Assembly: GCF_000264905.1 (NCBI RefSeq)
Contig: NW_006763150.1
Span: forward strand, 616,093 to 680,092
Direction: 5' to 3'
Length of the DNA: 64,000 nt
Source of the DNA: Stereum hirsutum FP-91666 SS1
Taxonomy: Eukaryota; Basidiomycota; Agaricomycetes; Russulales; Stereaceae
Part shown: piece after piece, positions 58,050 through 64,000 of the stretch
How the letters are laid out: every line of letters begins with the position of its first letter
How positions within the stretch are numbered: position 1 is the first letter of the stretch
Made by a program: the position numbers and the translations under genes
Notes under the pieces: model-generated
What the model was told of the DNA's origin: nothing
What the model saw: the letters and a program-made list of their open reading frames with translations, nothing else
Database searches by the model: none

Positions 58050-58711
58050 CTAGTGGACTACCATCATCCTCTCTTTACCGCTCTTCAAGAATATTCCACC
58101 CTGAAATTCGACAACAGCGTTATAGTTTATCGTGTCGTCGATCCCGTTTCTCAGACTTCCCCATCGTGGCCCGTCCCAGGCTGACAGCGTCAAGCCAGAA
58201 CCGCCGTCGACGGACCCCGCAAGAAAGAACCCTCCAGCAGTCGCATCCTGATCCGTGAGCTTGGTGGCGTCGAGGACTTCAGGAGGGGCGGGCCACGCGA
58301 AATGTGCCGAGTTGGGAGCATCCGGCTCAGGTGTTTCCGTCGGCGGAAGAGCTAGGCTAGGTCCATTCGTGCGAAGTATATGGAGGGCAACGACGTAGGG
58401 TAGCGCAGAGTCCGTGAGGCTCTCCTCGCTGGTCTGGTTTTCCTTGCGACGGATGGTGAGCGTAACGTGGACTGGGCGAGCATCCTGGTGTCTGGACACT
58501 TCCGCCTCTTCAGCAACGGTCATGAGACGTGGTTGGTCATTTCTCCATAGCTGAATTGTGTCGGGAAAAATCGGATTCATTCAAAGATAGAAGATAAAAC
58601 TGAAAGCATACATACGTGGACTTTCGAGATTACGAGCGTAACCCCTCCGACGGTAACCTCGCTTTTCGCAGTCTCCTGAACCTCTTGAGATGAAAATGGA
58701 GCGCCAGACAT
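58050..58711 (-). CDS. Hypothetical protein, two exons
   Basis: Exon 1 (from 58711) encodes MSGAPFSSQEVQETAKSEVT and VGGVTLVISKVH. A GTATGT donor and CAG acceptor lead to LWRNDQPRLMTVAEEAEVSR, HQDARPVHVTLTIRRKENQT, PYVVALHILRTNGPSLALPP, ATAGGFFLAGSVDGGSGLTL and INYNAVVEFQGGIFLKSGKE, ending RMMVVH. About 200 residues, with alternating hydrophobic residues suggesting a beta-rich soluble fold, no signal peptide and no transmembrane helix. I do not recognise the family. Confidence 0.65.
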
Positions 58712-59264
58712 GATGAGTGAGTTTGGAATTTCGTCCTACGAGACTAGTGGTGGCATTCTTAGCGCGTGGATGTCCCGTTTATGTAGCAAAATTTCGACGG
58801 GAAAAGGGAACTCCACAGGACCGACGTCAGGGGGTGGACGCCACAGGACGCCGCCAGATCGGGACGCTTGTGGAATACTAACGCCACATCGGCGTACTCG
58901 GCAATGGTGCGGCGGGGATTGAAATGAGCTACTTCGAGTCCTAGAGGGTCAATCACCGCTTGTTTTGTGACAACTGGGTAAAGTCTTGCATTTGCTCCTG
59001 TGGGGTCCTCTATGTTAGCTTTGTTGCTCCATGCCATTTTGCTTGCGCAATACTTAACCTGGAAGTCCGTGGCATCTGCTACAACGTGATAGTAAGAATA
59101 GGCTGGGCCACAGTGACGAGTCTTGTCTCACACCTCCAGGCTCCCACTAACCCTCGTCTGACTGATGGTCTCGTGCTTGACTCTCGATGCCCACACTCTC
59201 CCCTTATGACCTTGAAGCTTAAGCTTGAAGTCCCACGATAATATTGTAACGCCCCCACTGCCAC
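58712..59264. other. Divergent intergenic region
   Basis: About 550 bp between divergent genes. A - strand frame of 92 codons (58759-59037) starts MAWSNKANIEDPTGANARLY; it is possible but unsupported coding sequence. Confidence 0.35.
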
Positions 59265-59831
59265 TTGAACTCCAAGCTCTCTCCTACGTACCTAGTACCC
59301 ATCAAATACCACCTTGATACAACCGGGCGATCCACCCACGCCTACTCCTCCGAAGTCATGGACATGCCATCCACAACATCTCCCAACAATACAAAGCAAA
59401 CCCTACCATACGGGCTCCTCTCGCTGCCCTCACCGCAACCTCTTATGTCCTCATCAGAGCCGTCCGAGGTCAACTCGTACCCGGCCTCAAGGCTCGAAAC
59501 ATCGTTCTTCGAAACCACTGAAACCTTCGATGACATCTGGCATCCCCGCCCAACAGGGCCCTTTTCTATCGGGGACGTGGTCGCTCTTGGCTGTATCCTG
59601 CTCTCGATCTTCTTGGTGCTCATACTCGTCACTCTCGATGCCATGCAAGCGGCTGCCGATGACGTCGACCTAGGGCGGAGGGAATCGGGCACGATGAGTT
59701 TGCAAAGGTTGACGGTGGCGTTTGGGATGTTCTTCATTTGTTGTGCTGGCGTAGGCAGTATGATCCGCAGGACGAACGGTGAACCAACGGTTGCTGGAGA
59801 AATCCCAGCTCTCGAGAAGCTCTCGAGCTGA
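59265..59831 (+). CDS. Small membrane protein with two predicted helices (hypothetical)
   Basis: A single frame of 188 codons. The first 110 residues are Ser/Thr/Pro-rich and polar. Two hydrophobic segments follow: VVALGCILLSIFLVLILVTL at about residues 107-126 and LTVAFGMFFICCAGVGSMI at about 148-166, separated by an acidic loop (DDVDLGRRESG). The tail is short (GEIPALEKLSS). The first ATG is 59265; the ATG at 59358 (MDMPSTTS) is equally possible. No homologue is recognised; membrane placement is the only safe inference. Confidence 0.6.
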   Translation: MNSKLSPTYLVPIKYHLDTTGRSTHAYSSEVMDMPSTTSPNNTKQTLPYGLLSLPSPQPLMSSSEPSEVNSYPASRLETSFFETTETFDDIWHPRPTGPFSIGDVVALGCILLSIFLVLILVTLDAMQAAADDVDLGRRESGTMSLQRLTVAFGMFFICCAGVGSMIRRTNGEPTVAGEIPALEKLSS

Positions 59832-60321
59832 ATGTTTGTGAACGCCTTCGTTTATAATTCCATTGCCGCACAATGTCATGCATCGTTACACTCACCTTAC
59901 TCCAACTTGGTATCGTCAATGACATGTTCGTGCATCATGATATTTCCCAGTCCAGAGCGCTCGTCGCCGTCGCGCCATAGTACTCGACTGAGCCATCCAA
60001 ACTGCATACGTCGGACGGAGGTAGGATCCCAAAAATTTGGATTCAATAACCGAGACAAACGAGTGTAAGGACGGGTATAAGCAAATGATACTAGCTACAA
60101 TGAGTGAATCGATGTAGATCAATACAGGTATGTAAATGAGTGTGTGAGTGCTAATAAAAGCAAGAAAATACACAAGCAATGAACAGACAACGAGGCTAAC
60201 AATACAGTATGTGCGTCAAGCATCGTGCACGTCTCCGGGACAGAACACGTATCATCATCATAATCGAGACCGCAAAAAACCGAACCGAACGAGGTTGGGA
60301 GTATAGGGATATAGAGGGGTA
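59832..60321. other. Convergent 3' region
   Basis: About 490 bp between the 3' ends of the small membrane protein (+) and the next gene (-). TGAGTG/TGTGAGTG-rich DNA lies at about 60097-60152. No gene is seen. Confidence 0.45.
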
Positions 60322-61994
60322 TTAAGGCGACTGCTTCTTCTTCGCAGCCATCTCCTTGTGCTTCTTCAGGTGAGATATGTCACCTTTGGCGACTGTAGAG
60401 AGGACCGGGATCGTCTTGCAACTTCCCCGCCCATCGACATCGTGTTGGACCACCATTAGTTTCGCCTTTGCCGTGAACATCCTCGTTTCCATCTTCTTGA
60501 ACAACGTCACCGGGACTGGGATCCAGAACTTGACGTACCACTGCCTCTTGCCATCCTGAGAATCCGCGACAGACTTCCACTCCTTCTGTACCACGATACC
60601 GCCATCTGGGCTGAAATCGAGGGCAGGGCCTGGGCCAAGGCCAGGAGTAGAGGCATTGGCGGAAGCCAGATCGAGTAAGAGGGAGTTTATGGCGGATTTG
60701 GAGAGGCGTTGTCCGAGGAATTCTGTGAAGAAGACAGGAAGGTCGTTGTTTTCGGACGAAAAGCGACCTTCATAGGCGTGCGTCTGACATTGTATATTGA
60801 GCGTATGCGCAGGGGGGAGATGCGAAGATCCAGAGGTGAACTGGTAGTCGGTCAATAGGAGGAGACCTTCCAACGCATGGATTGCCCTACGATATTCAGT
60901 CAAGACTGCATCAGCACTGAGACTAATATGATCGTTGACGGCAACACTCACGAATCTTGCATATCCCAAAGGTCATTGTGTTTCTTCAGAAGAGTACACC
61001 GCAGATCGTATCGCTCTCGGTCCTTCAACGTCGCAAGGCCAATGGAAGACCCCCCTGCATAGTGCGAAACCGACGGTGACGGAGGACCGGCCTCACCTCC
61101 ATCCTCTGACGATCCACGGCCTTCATCCTCCTCATGATTGCGCGTGATAGCTTCCAGCTCGGCCATAGCCTGCGCAACGGTCATTGGGCGCTTTATAGCA
61201 CTGATAGCACTGGTCTTGGCGGATCTGGGGGATGAACTGAGACTACCTCGCGTGGGACGGGCTGAAGACGTGGTATTATCACGAACAGCAGGAGAGTCGG
61301 AGGAGGGAAGATGGGGTTCGACTGCAAGACGGGGAATGCGGGAATGAGTGACGGGAATGGTCGTCGTCGGTGTCGCGCAAGAGAGCTCAGGAGCAGTCTC
61401 TGCCGACTTCTTGAAAATGACTGCACCAACTCTCCGTAAGGTTCGTGGCGTCCCGGTTGTCGGAACTACTGGGTCTGAGTCGGAAGACGATTGGTTGAAG
61501 CTCGAGTCACTGAGGACACCTAGAGGAGTTGTCGACCTGCTCGGGCTGCGCAGCGTCGAAGTGCTCGACTGATGAGACAATCTGAATTTCTCAGATCGTT
61601 CAGGGCTCTGCGCTCTGATCGTCTCCACGGACGACACAGATCTCAACCGTTGACGCACACGAGGACGAACTCCCGTCCTCTCCGTCGTCTCCCTATCCAC
61701 ACTCTCGTTCTCATCAGCATCGACTTGACGCTCTCGCTTCTTGTTCCGTTTCGCATTGACAGACGTGACCAATGCATTGTTGGACTTGTGCTTTGTATTG
61801 GCTGTAGTCTTCATGTCCATAGCATCATAGTAGAAGCGGTGAAGGGGCGAAGCATGCGTGCGCGAAGATGAAGTCAATGATTTAGATGTGACATTGACAG
61901 GCGTTATCGAAGCGGTAGTTGGTGTCTTCTTCTGCAGAGGCAGAGGGAGTGATATAGTCGGGGCAGCCTTCGAAGAACGAGAAGACGAAGCCAT
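60322..61994 (-). CDS. Unrecognised nuclear-type protein, two exons
   Basis: Exon 1 (61994 to about 60955) encodes a disordered 345-residue region with MASSSRSSKAAPTISLPLPL, a basic stretch NAKRNKKRERQVDADENESV, many SP and RS sites, and TLRRVGAVIFKKSAE. Near its end are more ordered helices: MTVAQAMAELEAITRNHEED and LRCTLLKKHNDLWDMQDS. A GTGAGT donor joins a TCAG acceptor to give SADAVLTEYRRAIHALEGLL, keeping the helix. Exon 2 holds a compact domain with LLLDLASANASTPGLGPGPA, DGGIVVQKEWKSVADSQDGK and RQWYVKFWIPVPVTLFKKME, and a Lys-rich end (HLKKHKEMAAKKKQSP). About 545 residues. The basic clusters suggest nuclear or nucleic-acid contact; this is inference. Family not recognised. Confidence 0.72.
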
Positions 61995-62674
61995 ATCCAG
62001 ATGGGACGTCTCGTTTCAAAAATGAGAGTGAAGAAATGCGAGCGGGAAGAAAAGGGGGTGAATGATTGATTGAACAAATAGCCAAAGCCTTTATATCATG
62101 GGCGAGAAGGTGCCACATGACACATTGGCACTGGCCGATGAGATCTGAACGAAGCGGTAAGCATTCCATTGTTCGATGTTGGCGGCACATGCCCGGTGCT
62201 TGATCTCCAGCGCGACGTTCTTGTGGTCGGAAAGTAAATGCCTTTCGTAGCGAATCAAAGAGATGTGTTTGTGCTGCCTTCATCCGCGATCAGAATAGGT
62301 GACCGGACCGGAAGGATTAGGTATTTTATTGACTTACCTTGCATTGACCTTTGCCCTTTACGACAGGGATAACAGCTTTATTGTGTGGAAAGTCCTATCG
62401 CGGCTGATAAGTAATCAATGAACCGCACTAAGCACTTATGCAAGAGAACAATAGAAAAAGAACACTCTAAGGACAGTCAGCCGACGCGGGATATCTTATG
62501 CGCGATGTGTTGGTCAAACAGGTTCAATGATCAAAGCCATGGCCACCGATGCTTTGATTTCGAGCACTTCAATGGGAAACATGGTGGGCATGGTTGCATG
62601 TCGCGTTTTGGCATTTATGTGGACAGGTACAGCATGACAAAAAAAGAGCAAGAGCATAGACAAGTGGTAATCCC
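61995..62674. other. Tandem intergenic region, about 680 bp
   Basis: Holds the promoter of the preceding - strand gene and the 3' end of the eL37 gene. Only short unconserved frames are present. Confidence 0.45.
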
Positions 62675-63424
62675 TTATGCGGAAGGAGCGGCCTTGACGA
62701 TCTTCTTCGCAACGGTGTGCTCCCTGTGAGAGTCAGAAACCGATCGGAATGAGGGCATAGCCAATGAGCAGAACGAACAATCGAACGCACCTGAAACCGT
62801 TCTTGAAACGGCGGGACACATCCTTGAGGTACCGCATCCTGCCAGTGCCAGTGGTCTTTCGGCGCTTGGCCTTCTGCCCCCACTCGTACGACCGGAGCTT
62901 TGCGCTAGGGTAGCCACACTGTGCGCACTCTGAATTTGGGCGGGCGAAGGTGATGAGTGAAAGAGTAGCTTGCAGTTGAATGAAACACACCTTTGTGCTG
63001 CTTGTGGAAAGCACGCCTGCCGCAGCGGCGGCAGAGCGTGTGCGACTTGGTGTGACGCTTACTGTGGGCAGGAAAAGTGCGCGGTTAATAGAGGTGAGAC
63101 ATTGAGAAGAAAACTGAGAGGACGCACCCGAAAGACGAGGTACCTTAGCCATGCAATAATCCACATGAGCACAAAACACATCGCATGAACAAGCAGCCTG
63201 CGAACGAACCTTTTGTCTACAGAAGAGAGAACAAGATTAGTATTCGAACATCAGAGGGGCAAGGTATCGTCGGTCGGTGCGGTGGTCCACTGAGCATCAC
63301 CCAACGCAGTTCCCCAACATCCATCCCGCCTAGCCTGTCCAACCATTCCTCCAACCTCCATTCCTTCTCTATCCATACCAGAAAGACCACTCGCACCGAC
63401 GTCCATCAAGAATTCACTCACCAT
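62675..63424 (-). CDS. RPL37: 60S ribosomal protein eL37
   Basis: Six exons: 63424-63422 (the ATG alone), 63216-63210 (7 nt), 63143-63128 (16 nt), 63061-62991, 62929-62791 and 62723-62675. They total 285 bases, 94 residues plus stop, the usual eL37 length. The product reads [79 protein letters not shown] and a short tail [15 protein letters not shown]. The two CxxC pairs (CRRC, CAQC) form the zinc ribbon. Introns are 205, 66, 66, 61 and 67 nt. The start exon ends in ATG directly followed by GTGAGT. Exon phases and the invariant MTKGTSSFGKRH N-terminus agree exactly, so the micro-exons are well supported. It sits in the peptide exit region of the large ribosomal subunit. Confidence 0.96.
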
Positions 63425-64000
63425 CTCGCCGTCTTTTGCTTGAGGATGTCGTGAACGTTGGCGGTGGTGTTTCCGATAATAGCCAAATAATCGGAGTGGC
63501 TGGTTACCGGAGATTTCCGAGGGTCTGCCCCAACCCTAACCTGGGGGCCTCTTGCCACACTTGAACTCGCTTGGGCTTAAAGTCATGCTCTCTCAGGGCT
63601 CTTCTGCATGAAATATGTCGTTTGGTTCGTCCACCGAATGATAGATACAGTGTCACTCGAACACGAAAAAAGTCAACCGGACAAAGCATGTATAACTTTT
63701 CGCTTTGGGCTCCCGATGCACTCGTGATTTCCAAAACGCCACTCTAGATCTATGGCAGATTCTTGAACTTCCATGGTTCGTTCTCATTCATCATTTTTCA
63801 AGCCCATGCATCCACACATAAACTCGTGATCGAAGCGAATTATTCCATTTCATGTTAAATGAGAAGAGAAAGAGAGACCGGTAGATATACTGTCCGATTG
63901 TACAGTGAGTGGTGGGTCACATAAGACGGTGACGATGAAGACAAGACATTATACGCAGGCTGTAAACGAATGAAGGTTGATACGCGTCCACTAGTGACGG
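63425..64000. other. Upstream region of the eL37 gene
   Basis: The eL37 leader starts within the first bases (its last 5' UTR exon runs directly into the ATG). No other gene is supported to the window's end. A 76-codon - strand frame (63504-63734) has no motif. Confidence 0.45.

Noticed and set aside
58759..59037. 92-codon frame on the - strand (MAWSNKANIEDPTGAN)
   Set aside because: The composition is plausible for a protein, but it stops 48 bp before the next gene's ATG on the same strand, has no splice link to it and shows no known motif.
63217..63421. Box C/D snoRNA inside eL37 intron 1
   Set aside because: A GTGATGC and a CTGA occur, but the C box deviates from the consensus, the spacing is too short and no terminal stem is visible.

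Overview
The window is nuclear DNA of a filamentous basidiomycete, most likely an agaricomycete mushroom-type fungus. The evidence is the many short spliceosomal introns (about 50-90 nt, GT-AG with one probable GC-AG), balanced base composition, close gene packing on both strands, two members of the basidiomycete-expanded DUF6534 membrane family, and Ser/Thr/Pro-rich low-complexity proteins. I see no bacterial operon, CRISPR array, intact transposon or viral gene.

Layout. 0.6-5.8 kb (+): a 1,729-residue disordered protein. 7.3-8.9 kb (-): a DUF6534 membrane protein, divergent from a Tri3-like/condensation-type acyltransferase (9.8-11.8 kb, +). 11.8-13.9 kb has no gene I can support. 13.9-15.1 kb (-): a low-complexity hypothetical protein. 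16.4-19.0 kb (+): a Dal5-type MFS permease, convergent with a clathrin adaptor of the AP180/Yap180 type (20.0-23.4 kb, -). 24.0-26.5 kb (+): a GH47 alpha-mannosidase. 27.1-30.3 kb (-): a small heat-shock protein with heat-shock elements upstream, then proteasome ATPase Rpt4. A tRNA-Pro(AGG) with a 12-nt intron lies at 30.4 kb, followed by the G-patch splicing factor Ntr1/TFIP11 (30.8-34.3 kb, +). 34.6-35.1 kb carries a three-copy tandem repeat. 35.9-38.3 kb (+): a secreted sedolisin. 39.4-41.0 kb (+): a second DUF6534 protein. 41.5-42.0 kb: an inverted repeat. 42.2-44.1 kb (-): xylulokinase. 44.1-46.5 kb: gene-poor, with ACCCGG-type motif clusters. 46.5-49.3 kb (-): a Pif1 helicase. 49.6-53.5 kb (-): a VPS9-domain Rab5 GEF. 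54.1-55.2 kb (+): an unrecognised protein. 56.3-57.1 kb (+): a stand-alone Bud6/Aip3 N-terminal-domain protein, followed by orphan coding exons. 58.0-62.0 kb: three small or unrecognised genes. 62.7-63.4 kb (-): ribosomal protein eL37.

Most genes are housekeeping or physiological, with no sign of a biosynthetic cluster. Themes that recur are endocytosis and vesicle traffic (AP180, VPS9 GEF), polarity (Bud6-N), glycan trimming (GH47), protein quality control (Hsp20, Rpt4), nutrient use (MFS permease, sedolisin, xylulokinase) and RNA/DNA processing (Ntr1, Pif1, eL37).

No wholly new system is evident. The strongest leads are an array of twelve Ark/Prk-type kinase motifs interleaved with NPF motifs in the AP180 homologue, an eL37 gene whose ATG is followed at once by an intron and then a 7-nt micro-exon, a 21-nt micro-exon in the sedolisin, the isolated Bud6-N protein, and several uncharacterised non-coding repeats. 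Exon borders were read by eye from splice signals and reading frame; they are firm for eL37, Ntr1, Hsp20 and the Bud6-N gene, and approximate elsewhere.
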